From: Eubacteriaceae bacterium
GTDB taxonomy: Bacteria > Bacillota > Clostridia > Eubacteriales > Alkalibacteraceae
Direction of reading: 5' to 3'
DNA: 11,323 nucleotides
NCBI GenBank assembly: GCA_003446375.1
Contig: DMAW01000080.1
Coordinates: 1-11,323, forward strand
Part shown: positions 4,851 through 11,323 of the stretch, one piece after another
Layout: every line of letters begins with the position of its first letter
Position numbering within the stretch: position 1 is the stretch's first letter
Notes under the pieces: model-generated
Seen by the model: the letters and a program-made list of their open reading frames with translations, nothing else
What the model was told of the DNA's origin: nothing
Database searches by the model: none
Program-made: the position numbers and the translations under genes

Positions 4851-5456
4851 TTAAGATGTGGCAAAAGCACTCTGTGAAAGCGCTTTTTTAATTATATCTT
4901 CGATGGTCATGCCTTCTTCAAATATTTTATCGACCATTTCAAGCCCTTCTGAATAAGTATAACCTAAGCTCTCCAATGCCTGTGCTGCTTCCTTTTTGAC
5001 ATCTAAATTGTCTGCTGAGATAATATTGCCTGCATCTGACTGAACCGCTATAATGTTTTTATACTTGTCTCTTAGCTCTAAAATAATCCTATTTGCTGTC
5101 TTTTTTCCTATTCCAGGCGCCGTGGAAATAGCCTTTTCATCTCCCGAGGATAAATAGGATGTGAACTTGTCAAATGTGAAATTAGAGAGTATGCCTATAC
5201 TGACTTTAGGCCCTACGCCGGATATGCTTATCAAATCCCGAAACAGCTTTCTTTCCTGCTTGTCTCCAAAACCATAAAGGGTCATTTCATCTTCCCTTAC
5301 ATGTTGGTGTATATATATCTTTATCTGACCTGAATCTTGACTGAGATTTTTCAATGTCATAGATGACACTGTTATCAAATACCCTATATCCCTGCATTCA
5401 AGTACTATTTTGTCATCATAATAATCTTTAATAGTTCCTTTAAGATACTCGTACAA
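4851..5456 (-). CDS. ruvA: Holliday junction recognition protein RuvA
   Basis: This DNA-binding tetramer recognises the four-way junction and loads RuvB. It is 201 residues from the TTG at 5454-5456. It has an N-terminal OB domain (MYEYLKGTI onward), two helix-hairpin-helix motifs, SGVGPKVS (79-86) and PGIGKKTANRI (114-124), and a C-terminal RuvB-binding domain, EAAQALESLGYTYSEG. An upstream in-frame ATG at 5508-5510 would add 18 non-family residues and lies inside a stem-loop. GGAGG 7 bases before the TTG and the typical MYEYLKG start favour the TTG. Both ruv genes therefore use TTG, which fits low, constitutive expression. Confidence 0.95.
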   Translation of the reverse strand: MYEYLKGTIKDYYDDKIVLECRDIGYLITVSSMTLKNLSQDSGQIKIYIHQHVREDEMTLYGFGDKQERKLFRDLISISGVGPKVSIGILSNFTFDKFTSYLSSGDEKAISTAPGIGKKTANRIILELRDKYKNIIAVQSDAGNIISADNLDVKKEAAQALESLGYTYSEGLEMVDKIFEEGMTIEDIIKKALSQSAFATS

Positions 5457-5490
5457 ACCCGTTCCTCCCAGCATATTTAAAAATAACAGC

Positions 5491-5517
5491 AACTCAGATA
5501 TCTCTGACATCTGAGTT
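5491..5517 (-). other. Stem-loop in the ruvA 5' leader
   Basis: AACTCAGAT and ATCTGAGTT form a perfect 9-bp stem with a 9-base loop. On the minus strand it lies just after the predicted ruvA transcription start and about 35 bases before the ruvA start codon. The bases after it, GCTGTTATTTTTAAAT, include a weak, displaced T-run. It could be a leaky terminator for yebC read-through or a leader structure stabilising ruvAB mRNA. Confidence 0.5.
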
Positions 5518-5534
5518 TGAAGTCTTCTTTAAAT

Positions 5535-5563
5535 ATTATATACAAACACTGCCATTAAAGCAA
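5535..5563 (-). promoter_or_regulatory. Sigma-A promoter for ruvAB
   Basis: On the minus strand TTGCTT (5563-5558) and TATAAT (5540-5535) are 17 bases apart, lying just downstream of the yebC stop codon. The start would fall near 5528, giving a leader of about 70 bases before ruvA. It indicates that ruvAB can be transcribed independently of yebC. Confidence 0.65.
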
Positions 5564-5576
5564 ACATATATTCGGT

Positions 5577-6302
5577 TTATTCTTCTTCCCAGTTATGGTA
5601 GACTTCCTGAATGTCATCATTGTCATCAAACATATCAAGCATCTTGTTCATCTTTTTTTCATCTTCTTCAGAAAGCTTGGAATACGTCGTTGGGATCATG
5701 GCAATTTCTGCAGATGCAAATGCATATCCGCCTTTGCTAAGAGCATCACAGACATTTTGGAACTCTTCCGGTTCAGTGACGACCTCAAATCCTTCCGCTT
5801 CCACATTAATATCTTGTGCTCCTGCATCTAGTGCTATCATCATCAATTCATCTTCATCTACATCTTCATTTTTCTCTATCATTATTTGACCTTTTTTTTC
5901 AAATATAAAGGACACGCAACCTGATGTTCCTAAATTTCCGCCATTTTTATCAAAAGCATGTCTTACATCTCCTGCTGTACGGTTCTTGTTTTCAGTCAAT
6001 GCCTGAACGATTACAGCTACTCCTCCAGGGCCGTAGCCTTCGTAAGTTATTTCTTCATAGTTTGATGACCCTAACTCTCCAGCACCTTTTTTAATTGCCC
6101 TGTCGATGTTGTCATTTGGCATATTGTTGGCCTTTGCCTTTGTGACCGCATCTCTCAGCCTGGAATTCATTTCCGGGTCAGATCCACCTTCTTTTACAGC
6201 AACAGCTATAGCCTTTGACAGCTTGGTGTATATCTTCCCCCTGGCCGCGTCAGCCTTGCCTTTTTTATGTTTAATATTTGCCCATTTTGAATGTCCTGCC
6301 AT
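5577..6302 (-). CDS. YebC/PmpR family translation-associated or regulatory protein
   Basis: At 241 residues this is a full-length YebC-family protein (TACO1 in mitochondria). It begins with the signature MAGHSKWANIKHKKGKAD, followed by RLRDAVTKAKANNMPNDNI (about 48-66) and the YEGYGPGGVAV segment typical of the family, and it has an acidic C-terminus. Members have been described as DNA-binding regulators and more recently as factors that help ribosomes through difficult, for example proline-rich, stretches. Sequence alone does not decide between these roles, so I give no symbol. The ATG at 6300-6302 has AGGAGG 7 bases upstream. Its position before ruvAB is a common bacterial arrangement. A 73-base gap separates it from the upstream yigZ-family gene; it contains an AT-rich dyad at 6354-6372 but no convincing promoter. 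Confidence 0.93.
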   Translation of the reverse strand: MAGHSKWANIKHKKGKADAARGKIYTKLSKAIAVAVKEGGSDPEMNSRLRDAVTKAKANNMPNDNIDRAIKKGAGELGSSNYEEITYEGYGPGGVAVIVQALTENKNRTAGDVRHAFDKNGGNLGTSGCVSFIFEKKGQIMIEKNEDVDEDELMMIALDAGAQDINVEAEGFEVVTEPEEFQNVCDALSKGGYAFASAEIAMIPTTYSKLSEEDEKKMNKMLDMFDDNDDIQEVYHNWEEE

Positions 6303-6375
6303 GTTTGTTCCTCCTTAGAAATTTTCAGCATAAATATTTTAACACAGTCTTGAGTTGATTTATATAAACAACATG

Positions 6376-7008
6376 CTAAAAGATTTTTTTCTCAATAAAT
6401 TTTTCATCTAATTCTACGATTTCTTGTTTTCCATTTGTAAGTTCAGTGTAACCTTTCATAAATGGTTCTTTCTGTCCATAAGGTATGCATATTTTTATTT
6501 TTACCTTTTCTTCGTATTCCATTCCTTCTATAATATGATCAAAAGATGAAAAGTAGTTTTGAACCGAACCCAGCGAGCTATAATCAACCACGATTTCAAA
6601 TAGAGCATTATGTTGCATTTTGATAATCAAGGCTTCACCCAAAACATCTTGGGCAGCTTGTCCATATGCTCTGACAAGTCCTCCGGTTCCAAGCTTTGTG
6701 CCTCCAAAATATCTAGTGACGACTATCAGCGTATATGTCAAGTTTCTCCCAGAGATGCTGTCATATATAGGCTTTCCGGCAGTCAAAGAGGGCTCCCCGT
6801 CATCACTGTACCTAAATACATCTCCTTTGGGATTTGACACATAAGCATAAGTGTTGTGAGTTGCTTTATAATTAAGTTTTTGAACCTCTTTGATTTTTTC
6901 TTCAGCATTCTCTATAGATTCTATATGAAAACAATAAGCGATAAATCTAGATTTTTTAACGGTAATTTCTTTTTTACATTCACCTTTTACTGTAAAATAA
7001 TCCATCAT
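6376..7008 (-). CDS. YigZ/IMPACT family protein
   Basis: This 210-residue protein has the hallmarks of the YigZ (UPF0029, IMPACT N-terminal) family: KKSRFIAYCFHI near the start, ATHNTYAYV, RYSDDGEPSLTAGKPI (about 66-81) and VVTRYFGGTKLGTGGLVRAYG (about 97-117). In the DGEPS segment it has Leu where most relatives have Gly. The C-terminal part (from about 140) is the ferredoxin-fold domain of the bacterial members. The family is conserved but its biochemical role is not settled; a link to translation or RNA is suggested by the eukaryotic IMPACT/GCN1 relationship. Two ATGs (7006-7008 and 7003-7005) both have AAAGG at usable spacing. It starts 1 base after the hflX stop, so it is co-transcribed and probably translationally coupled with hflX. 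Confidence 0.9.
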   Translation of the reverse strand: MMDYFTVKGECKKEITVKKSRFIAYCFHIESIENAEEKIKEVQKLNYKATHNTYAYVSNPKGDVFRYSDDGEPSLTAGKPIYDSISGRNLTYTLIVVTRYFGGTKLGTGGLVRAYGQAAQDVLGEALIIKMQHNALFEIVVDYSSLGSVQNYFSSFDHIIEGMEYEEKVKIKICIPYGQKEPFMKGYTELTNGKQEIVELDEKFIEKKIF

Positions 7009-7009
7009 T

Positions 7010-8776
7010 TCATGCCTTTCTTATATTAAGAAGGTGTTCATTTTTTTCGCTGATTCTAACAGTGATAAGGATTTTATCTTCCAGATATTTTTCATCCGCT
7101 ACAACTCCAAGGCTGTGAAGATAACTTGAATACTTGCTGTCAGAGTAAGGAACTTCTATGACTTTTTCAATTATTTCACCAAATATTTTTTTTACTATTA
7201 TTTTCAACAATTCGTCAATACCCTGCCCGGTCAATGCGCTTGTCCTCAGTTTTTCCTCCCTTACCATGGAATAGGTCTGTTCAAATTCTTTGCCTGCCAA
7301 GTCTATTTTGTTAAAGACATATATGATCTCCTTGTCTTTGCAATCAATCGACTCCAAAACCTCTTCCACTACCTTAATATGTTGAAGACAATTGTGGTTG
7401 GAGCTATCTATTACATGCACTATGAGATCGGCATCTTTTACTTCGTCCAGTGTTGACTTAAAGGATTCAACAAGATCATGGGGCAGTTTTTCTATAAATC
7501 CAACTGTGTCGGACAGCAAGAACTCTTTATCTTCCATCTTTATCTTTCTAGTAGTTGAGTCAAGGGTTGCGAACAGCTTATCTTGAGCAAGAACCGAACT
7601 TGAAGAAATCAAGTTAAATAACGTGCTTTTTCCTGCATTTGTGTATCCCACTAAAGATACTACAGGTACTTGATTTTTTACACGCCTGCTTTTTTGAATC
7701 TGTCTGGCAGACTGCATATCCTTTATCCTTTTTTCAAGGATATTTACCTGTTTGTAAATAGCTCTTCTATCTGTTTCAAGCTTCTTTTCACCAGGCCCTC
7801 TCGTTCCTATTCCTCCACCTGTTCTAGAAAGCACCTTGCCCATCCCCATAAGTCTAGGTAGGCGGTACTTAAGCTGGGCCAATTCGACCTGAAGCTTTCC
7901 TTCTCCAGATGTAGCGTGCTTTGCAAATATATCTAAAATAAGGGCTGTCCTGTCTATGACTTTTAAACCTAATACAGTCTCTATAATTCTCAGCTGCACT
8001 GCACTTAACTCATCGTTGCAGATTACTATATTTGCATTTTTGATTTGAACCAATTCTTTCAGCTCCATAAGCTTGCCTTTTCCAATATAAAAATTTGAAT
8101 CTATTTTTTCTTTGTTTTGTACAACCATGTCAACAGGAATGACTCCTGCCGTCAAAGTAAGCTCCTTTAGTTCATCCATAGATGACTCAATATCCAATAT
8201 CTCAGTTTTTGATTTTAAGCTGACTCCTATCAGTATTGCTCTTTCAGTTTCATCAGATACAGTTTTGGGAGTGTTTCTTTTGAACTTGCCTACCTTTTCA
8301 CTGTAAATATCTATTTTAAACTTTATTAAATCCTTTAGTGAAAATATCCCCGGAGTTTTTACTACAATTTCATCATTTTCAACGTCCAATACTCCGATTC
8401 CAACAAATACTTTGTTTTCTTTTACTACCACTGCTCCCAAAAGCTCTAAGCCTAAGCTTATCAGTGCAGATTTATCTTGATCAGATAAGTTAGGATTTTC
8501 ATTGGGATGTGTATGAAAACTCTTAGCACCTTGTATTTTGTCATAATCTATTTCAGGGAATGACGCGCTTCTAAAATCACCGACTCCTACTTCAATAATT
8601 TCATTGCGCTTATCAGTTATTATTATTACTTCTCTATTTATTGACGTGCTTATTTCCCAAATTTCGCGTGCTATATTTTCATCAATAAGTTCGCTATTTT
8701 CCATTATGAGGCCTCTTAAGTCTTCCAGCCTCTCTAATAATGATTTTTTCAAACCATCTATATTCCCATATATCAT
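7010..8776 (-). CDS. hflX: Ribosome-associated GTPase HflX with N-terminal JAMM-like domain
   Basis: HflX is a GTPase that binds ribosomes and can split stalled or hibernating 70S particles. This protein has 588 residues, well beyond the roughly 420 of E. coli HflX. The HflX core runs from about 180 to the end, with the NTD signature GPGEKKLETDRR (327-338), P-loop GYTNAGKST (377-385), G3 DTVG (423-426), G4 NKID (489-492) and G5 SAL (513-515). The extra N-terminus (1-170) contains HTH-x7-SxxD (His88, His90, Ser98, Asp101), the zinc-site pattern of JAMM/MPN+ metalloproteases, with Glu49, Glu59 or Glu62 as possible catalytic acid. Some clostridial HflX proteins appear to share such an N-terminus. 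The start ATG at 8774-8776 is preceded by GGTG at about 5 bases. The small membrane protein gene lies 39 bases upstream. Confidence 0.93.
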   Translation of the reverse strand: MIYGNIDGLKKSLLERLEDLRGLIMENSELIDENIAREIWEISTSINREVIIITDKRNEIIEVGVGDFRSASFPEIDYDKIQGAKSFHTHPNENPNLSDQDKSALISLGLELLGAVVVKENKVFVGIGVLDVENDEIVVKTPGIFSLKDLIKFKIDIYSEKVGKFKRNTPKTVSDETERAILIGVSLKSKTEILDIESSMDELKELTLTAGVIPVDMVVQNKEKIDSNFYIGKGKLMELKELVQIKNANIVICNDELSAVQLRIIETVLGLKVIDRTALILDIFAKHATSGEGKLQVELAQLKYRLPRLMGMGKVLSRTGGGIGTRGPGEKKLETDRRAIYKQVNILEKRIKDMQSARQIQKSRRVKNQVPVVSLVGYTNAGKSTLFNLISSSSVLAQDKLFATLDSTTRKIKMEDKEFLLSDTVGFIEKLPHDLVESFKSTLDEVKDADLIVHVIDSSNHNCLQHIKVVEEVLESIDCKDKEIIYVFNKIDLAGKEFEQTYSMVREEKLRTSALTGQGIDELLKIIVKKIFGEIIEKVIEVPYSDSKYSSYLHSLGVVADEKYLEDKILITVRISEKNEHLLNIRKA

Positions 8777-8815
8777 TTGATCACCAATCTTCCATCATAA
8801 CTTTTCATAATAAAC

Positions 8816-9133
8816 CTATTTTATTTTATAAAGTCTATTTTTAATAACCATATTTATTATTTTCCTCACAAGGGCTATCGCTAGTACCAAAACATAAAAA
8901 TATTTCGTTTCAAAGTTGCCTGTATATGCACTGATGCCTAATAGCGCATACGCAAATCCTGTTGTTAAGTCTATGATTCCTTGTATCCTTAAGTAATTCA
9001 GCTCTGATTTTTTCTTTGACATTTCATCATAGTTCTTCGGATTATTTTTGATTAAATCGGCTATCCCTATAAAAAACATCCCAATGCCAAATACTACAAA
9101 CAATATGATAAGTATCTTTTCAAAATCCATCAT
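8816..9133 (-). CDS. Small membrane protein of unknown function
   Basis: I do not recognise a family. The 105-residue protein has three hydrophobic stretches, about residues 7-27 (ILIILFVVFGIGMFFIGIA), 53-71 and 79-97. A charged loop with several Lys lies between the first two and the C-terminus, KNRLYKIK, is basic. It is therefore probably an integral membrane protein with three helices and no clear signal peptide. There is a Met-Met start; the second ATG (9128-9130) is better spaced from a weak GCGGGA ribosome site than the first (9131-9133). A TATAAT box lies upstream and no terminator separates it from hflX 39 bases downstream, so hflX and yigZ may be transcribed with it. Confidence 0.7.
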   Translation of the reverse strand: MMDFEKILIILFVVFGIGMFFIGIADLIKNNPKNYDEMSKKKSELNYLRIQGIIDLTTGFAYALLGISAYTGNFETKYFYVLVLAIALVRKIINMVIKNRLYKIK

Positions 9134-9171
9134 TATCCCGCTTTCTGATTAAAATTTATTTAGTAACTTTC

Positions 9172-9200
9172 ATTATACAAAAATCTTCTTATTTATACCA
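9172..9200 (-). promoter_or_regulatory. Possible promoter of the small membrane protein gene
   Basis: On the minus strand a perfect -10 TATAAT lies at 9177-9172, about 40 bases before the start codon. At 17 bases upstream is only TGGTAT (9200-9195), a poor -35 match. It lies just after the dehydrogenase terminator, which is where a new transcription unit would begin. Confidence 0.4.
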
Positions 9201-9226
9201 GTCTTTGCCCTGTTCTTTATTTTAGA

Positions 9227-9254
9227 TAAAATAAAAAAACCGGTTTCCCGGTTT
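9227..9254 (-). terminator. Intrinsic terminator of the dehydrogenase gene
   Basis: On the minus strand AAACCGG and CCGGTTT pair around a GAAA tetraloop (9254-9237), followed by further Ts to 9233 and an AT-rich tail. The 5' arm begins within the stop codon of the dehydrogenase gene. GNRA loops stabilise terminator hairpins. This is the clearest classical terminator in the window. Confidence 0.9.
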
Positions 9255-10077
9255 ATACTGTATAGTTTTCAATTTTAGATGATGACGGGTTTAAACTCTT
9301 CAGACCTCCGTCGACAAAGATAGTTTGTCCTGTTAAATAATCTGAAAGATCTGTTGCCAGAAACTCTATTACCTTTGCGCAGTCTTCAGTAGTCCCTATT
9401 CTGCCAAGGGGAACCTTCTTTGTCAACTCTTCTATTTGACTATCGAAGTGAGCATCCCACTTTACAGTGCTTATATATCCCGGCGCAATTGCATTAACTG
9501 TGATTCCATATGGCGCAAGTTCCAATGCCATAGTCTTGGTCAGTGAAATCACTGCAGCTTTTCCAGCAGAATAATGGGGTTGTACTACAAATAAAGGTAC
9601 AAAACCTGCCACTGAGGCAACGTTAATAATTTTTCCGTTTTTTTGTTCTTTCATGATGTTTCCTGCATGCTTAGAAAATAAAAATGTCGTGGTCAAATTT
9701 ATATCAATAACCTTCCTGAATTTGTCTAACTCCATCTCAGTTGCCAACCCTGGACCTGCTCCTCCTGTCCCTCCGATATTATTTATCAGGACATCTAAGC
9801 TTCCAAATGTAGATTTGGTCTTTTCGGCTACTAGCCTTACAAAATTTTCATCTGTGCCGTCGCCTTCAAATTCCAAGGATTCTACGCCAAGGGCTCTAAC
9901 TTCTTCTCTTACAGTTTTCGCCTTGGCGTCTTTTTCCTTGTACTTTCCTGCGCTTAAATCAATGTCTGTTATTACGACATTTGCACCGAGCTTAGCCATT
10001 CTCAGTGCATACTCTCTTCCGATTCCTCGTGCAGATCCTGTCACTATAGCTGTTTTTCCCAAAAGTCGCTTTTCCAT
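9253..10077 (-). CDS. Short-chain dehydrogenase/reductase (SDR), probably NAD-dependent
   Basis: This 274-residue classical SDR has the cofactor motif TGSARGIG (13-20), NNIGG (99-103, in place of the usual NNAG), Asn127, Ser155 in NVASVAGF and the catalytic pair Tyr169/Lys173 in YSAGK, so the Asn-Ser-Tyr-Lys tetrad is complete. Asp38 at the end of the second strand (VVITDID) favours NAD(H) over NADP(H). PGYISTVKWDAH forms the substrate loop and QTIFVDGGL the C-terminal motif. The substrate cannot be told; FabG-like, sugar and alcohol dehydrogenases all look alike at this level. The ATG at 10075-10077 has AGGAGGG 6 bases upstream. It is divergent from a GntR/UTRA regulator, the likely controller, and is a single-gene unit with its own promoter and terminator. 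Confidence 0.92.
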   Translation of the reverse strand: MEKRLLGKTAIVTGSARGIGREYALRMAKLGANVVITDIDLSAGKYKEKDAKAKTVREEVRALGVESLEFEGDGTDENFVRLVAEKTKSTFGSLDVLINNIGGTGGAGPGLATEMELDKFRKVIDINLTTTFLFSKHAGNIMKEQKNGKIINVASVAGFVPLFVVQPHYSAGKAAVISLTKTMALELAPYGITVNAIAPGYISTVKWDAHFDSQIEELTKKVPLGRIGTTEDCAKVIEFLATDLSDYLTGQTIFVDGGLKSLNPSSSKIENYTV

Positions 10078-10106
10078 TATCTACCCTCCTCGAAAGATGT
10101 CGCATC

Positions 10107-10122
10107 AGCTATCCCCATAGCT
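10107..10122 (-). promoter_or_regulatory. Inverted repeat in the dehydrogenase leader
   Basis: AGCTAT and ATAGCT form a perfect 6-bp inverted repeat around four bases (GGGG on the minus strand), between the dehydrogenase promoter and its start codon. It could be a regulator operator downstream of the start site or a small mRNA hairpin. No second copy near gntR was seen. Confidence 0.35.
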
Positions 10123-10159
10123 CCCGAATATAACAAAGATGATTACCTTTACTTTTAAC

Positions 10160-10188
10160 ATGATATCATTTTGAAATGTTTATGTCAA
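10160..10188 (-). promoter_or_regulatory. Sigma-A promoter of the dehydrogenase gene with overlapping palindrome
   Basis: On the minus strand TTGACA (10188-10183) and TATCAT (10165-10160) are exactly 17 bases apart. The perfect 10-bp palindrome ATGATATCAT (10160-10169) covers the -10 box. That is a natural place for a repressor such as the neighbouring GntR protein, although this is not a recognised GntR consensus. The predicted leader is about 75 bases. Confidence 0.75.
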
Positions 10189-10213
10189 ATATTAATTTAT
10201 CTCAACGCTTTGA

Positions 10214-10242
10214 TTGACATTATATTTCTAAATTGCTATACT
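10214..10242 (+). promoter_or_regulatory. Sigma-A promoter of gntR
   Basis: TTGACA (10214-10219) and TATACT (10237-10242) are 17 bases apart, close to consensus, giving a leader of about 30 bases. It is back to back with the dehydrogenase promoter; the two -35 boxes are 25 bases apart, so one bound regulator could affect both. Confidence 0.8.
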
Positions 10243-10278
10243 CATAATCACCTATAATTAATAGAACAAGGAGAAGCT

Positions 10279-10995
10279 ATGGGAAACGTACCTGCTTATA
10301 AAATAGTTTATGCAACATTAAAAAAAGATATCCGTGAAGGGCGGTATCCTACCGGAAGCTTATTGCCCACAGAAAACGAGTTGGAGCTTGCATTCGATGT
10401 AAGCAGAACTACCATAAGAAAGGCAATCAGTCTTCTTTCTGCAGATGGTTATGTAAAGAAAAAGCAAGGGTATGGAACTGAGGTCTTGGATTATTCCACT
10501 ACTCAAAAATTAAACTATCTCACATCAACTAGCGAGACTTTAAAAGCAAAAGGATTGAAGGTAACGACACGAGGAATGGATATCAGCATAGTTAAAGCTT
10601 CAAAGACTGTATCGGAAGCTTTAGATATACCGGAGGGCTCAAAAGTTTATATGATCCAGCGCGTTCAGCTTGCTGACGATGCCCCGATAGCCATAATGGT
10701 AAATTATCTTAAAATAAATGATGTTCCGGGAATTGAAGATTTTATAGGAAAATTCACCGGTTTGTACGAGTTTTTGGAAACTCAGTATCATATAATACTA
10801 AAATCAGCTAATGAAAAATTATCCGCTATAAGCGCCGATTTTAATGAATCACAAATACTCCAAATTCCAATTGGTGCCCCTCTTCTTTTAAGTAAGAGAA
10901 TAACTTATACGGAAAAAGGCCCTTTGGACTACAGCATTGCCAAATTGGTAGGCGATAGATATGAATACAGCGTAAGCATGGAGGGCAGAAAGTAG
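10279..10995 (+). CDS. GntR-family transcriptional regulator, HutC subfamily (UTRA domain)
   Basis: At 238 residues this has the length and layout of HutC-type GntR regulators. The N-terminal winged helix-turn-helix (about 6-70) contains the hallmark LLPTENELELAFDVSRTTIRKA, and the wing ends at KKKQGYGTEVL. A UTRA ligand-binding domain (about 90-232) follows, with VYMIQRVQLADDAPIAI and the C-terminal LDYSIAKLVGDRYEYSV strand. Such proteins bind DNA as dimers and release it when a small metabolite, often a sugar phosphate or amino-acid derivative, binds UTRA. The effector cannot be deduced. The ATG at 10279 has AAGGAG about 6 bases upstream. It is divergent from the SDR gene, which is the obvious target, and may regulate itself. 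It is the only plus-strand gene here. Confidence 0.93.
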   Translation: MGNVPAYKIVYATLKKDIREGRYPTGSLLPTENELELAFDVSRTTIRKAISLLSADGYVKKKQGYGTEVLDYSTTQKLNYLTSTSETLKAKGLKVTTRGMDISIVKASKTVSEALDIPEGSKVYMIQRVQLADDAPIAIMVNYLKINDVPGIEDFIGKFTGLYEFLETQYHIILKSANEKLSAISADFNESQILQIPIGAPLLLSKRITYTEKGPLDYSIAKLVGDRYEYSVSMEGRK

Positions 10996-11065
10996 CCTGA
11001 TTGCCAGGCATTGCTTTGGATTGGATATGTGATATGTTCTTGAGATTTCTTACTGGATTCGAAAC

Positions 11066-11121
11066 AACAAAAGGGATAGATCTTTTACCTTCTAACAGGT
11101 TTAAGAACTATCCCTTTTGTT
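11066..11121. terminator. Long hairpin between gntR and 5S rRNA, probably bidirectional terminator
   Basis: AACAAAAGGGATAG (11066-11079) and CTATCCCTTTTGTT (11108-11121) are perfect 14-bp inverted repeats. The 28 bases between them can form a shorter inner stem. Each 3' arm contains TTTTGTT, so both strands carry a T-rich tail after the stem. It lies between two convergent genes, about 70 bases after the gntR stop and 10 bases after the 5S 3' end, and can serve both. Confidence 0.7.
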
Positions 11122-11131
11122 ATAATGTTTA

Positions 11132-11247
11132 TCCCGCAGCGACATACTCTCCCGGGACGTCTCCATCCAAGTACCATCTGCGCAGGAGGACTTAACTACT
11201 GTGTTCGGTATGGGAACAGGTGTAGCCCCTCCGCCATTGCCGCGGAA
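11132..11247 (-). rRNA. rrf: 5S ribosomal RNA
   Basis: The minus strand carries typical Firmicute 5S sequence: CCGCGGC at the 5' end, GGGGCTACACCTGTTCCCAT, CCGAACACAGTAGTTAAG, and GATGGTACTTGG before the 3' end GCTGCGGGA. The ends pair as helix I (CCGCGGC with GCTGCGG). In the precursor this stem extends outward (TTATTCC with GGGATAA), the kind of substrate cut by RNase M5 in Firmicutes. The length is about 116 bases; the exact mature ends may differ by a base or two. A 23S gene is expected upstream, beyond the right edge. Confidence 0.95.
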
Positions 11248-11323
11248 TAATTAAATCTCAAATGAGATTTGAAAACTGCATAAACTACATAAGCAAAGTA
11301 TCGTATCAATCATTCTAAACCTA
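11248..11323 (-). other. Probable 23S-5S rRNA spacer
   Basis: The last 76 bases lie upstream of 5S on the minus strand and contain TATGCAGTTTTC, a sequence common in clostridial rRNA spacers. A hairpin, AAATCTCA and TGAGATTT, at 11253-11270 may be a processing site. No recognisable 23S 3' sequence is present, so 23S probably ends just outside the window. Confidence 0.55.

Noticed and set aside
6354..6372. AT-rich dyad between the yigZ-family gene and yebC
   Set aside because: GTTG and CAAC flank TTTATATAAA with one bulge; it has no U-run and no well-placed promoter boxes, so I could not assign a function.
9653..10120. Plus-strand open frame of 155 codons opposite the dehydrogenase
   Set aside because: It lies entirely antisense to a clear SDR gene with intact motifs; composition is low-complexity Ser/Pro/Leu and there is no recognisable domain.
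11001..11195. Plus-strand open frame of 64 codons after gntR
   Set aside because: It runs through the terminator hairpin and into the 5S rRNA gene, so it is not a protein gene.
1..11323. CRISPR arrays, insertion sequences, tRNA genes, toxin-antitoxin or phage genes
   Set aside because: No regularly spaced repeats, transposase, tRNA cloverleaf or defence-type proteins could be seen on either strand.

Overview
The window looks like chromosome of a low-GC anaerobic clostridial Firmicute that fixes nitrogen. The evidence is AT-rich DNA, strong GGAGG-type ribosome binding sites, sigma-A promoters with TTGACA/TATAAT-like boxes, clostridial-type RuvA/RuvB/HflX proteins, and a molybdenum nitrogenase operon in the order nifH-nifI1-nifI2-nifD-nifK. 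In that arrangement two PII-like genes sit inside the operon, as in methanogens and anaerobic bacteria. I cannot name the genus from sequence alone. Almost everything is on the minus strand; only the GntR regulator at 10279-10995 is on the plus strand.

Right to left, in the direction of most transcription: a 5S rRNA gene (about 11132-11247, minus), probably the end of an rRNA operon lying beyond the right edge, converges with the gntR gene on a long hairpin that can stop both. gntR and a short-chain dehydrogenase (9253-10077, minus) diverge from a 201-base region holding two back-to-back promoters, each with a perfect TTGACA -35 box and 17-base spacing. This suggests a regulator and target pair. 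The dehydrogenase ends in a GAAA-loop terminator. Next come a small membrane protein, hflX carrying an N-terminal JAMM-like domain, a yigZ-family gene, yebC, and ruvA-ruvB with their own promoter. Both ruv genes start with TTG.

The nif operon starts from a good sigma-A promoter (TTGCAT-17-TAATAT at 3712-3740) just after ruvB. No -24/-12 promoter was seen. About 215 bases of untranslated leader separate the promoter from nifH. The leader holds a first intrinsic terminator (T1), a perfect 13-bp stem-loop, and a second intrinsic terminator (T3) only a few bases before the nifH ribosome binding site. Upstream of both T1 and T3, and overlapping the 5' arm of each, is an alternative hairpin with a six-base loop having A at position 1 and G at position 4 (AACGAC and AAAGAT). 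That is the signature of RNA antiterminators recognised by ANTAR-domain proteins. The inferred mechanism is two-step control of nitrogenase transcription by antitermination. The -35 box of the same promoter lies in the middle of a perfect 11-bp inverted repeat.

The nif genes fit together as follows. NifH is the iron protein that reduces the MoFe protein NifDK, and NifI1/NifI2 are PII-family sensors that switch NifDK off after translation when fixed nitrogen is available. With the proposed leader, this operon would be controlled at transcription elongation and at enzyme activity. A small stem-loop just after the nifH stop may help give more NifH than NifDK. nifK is cut by the left edge of the window.
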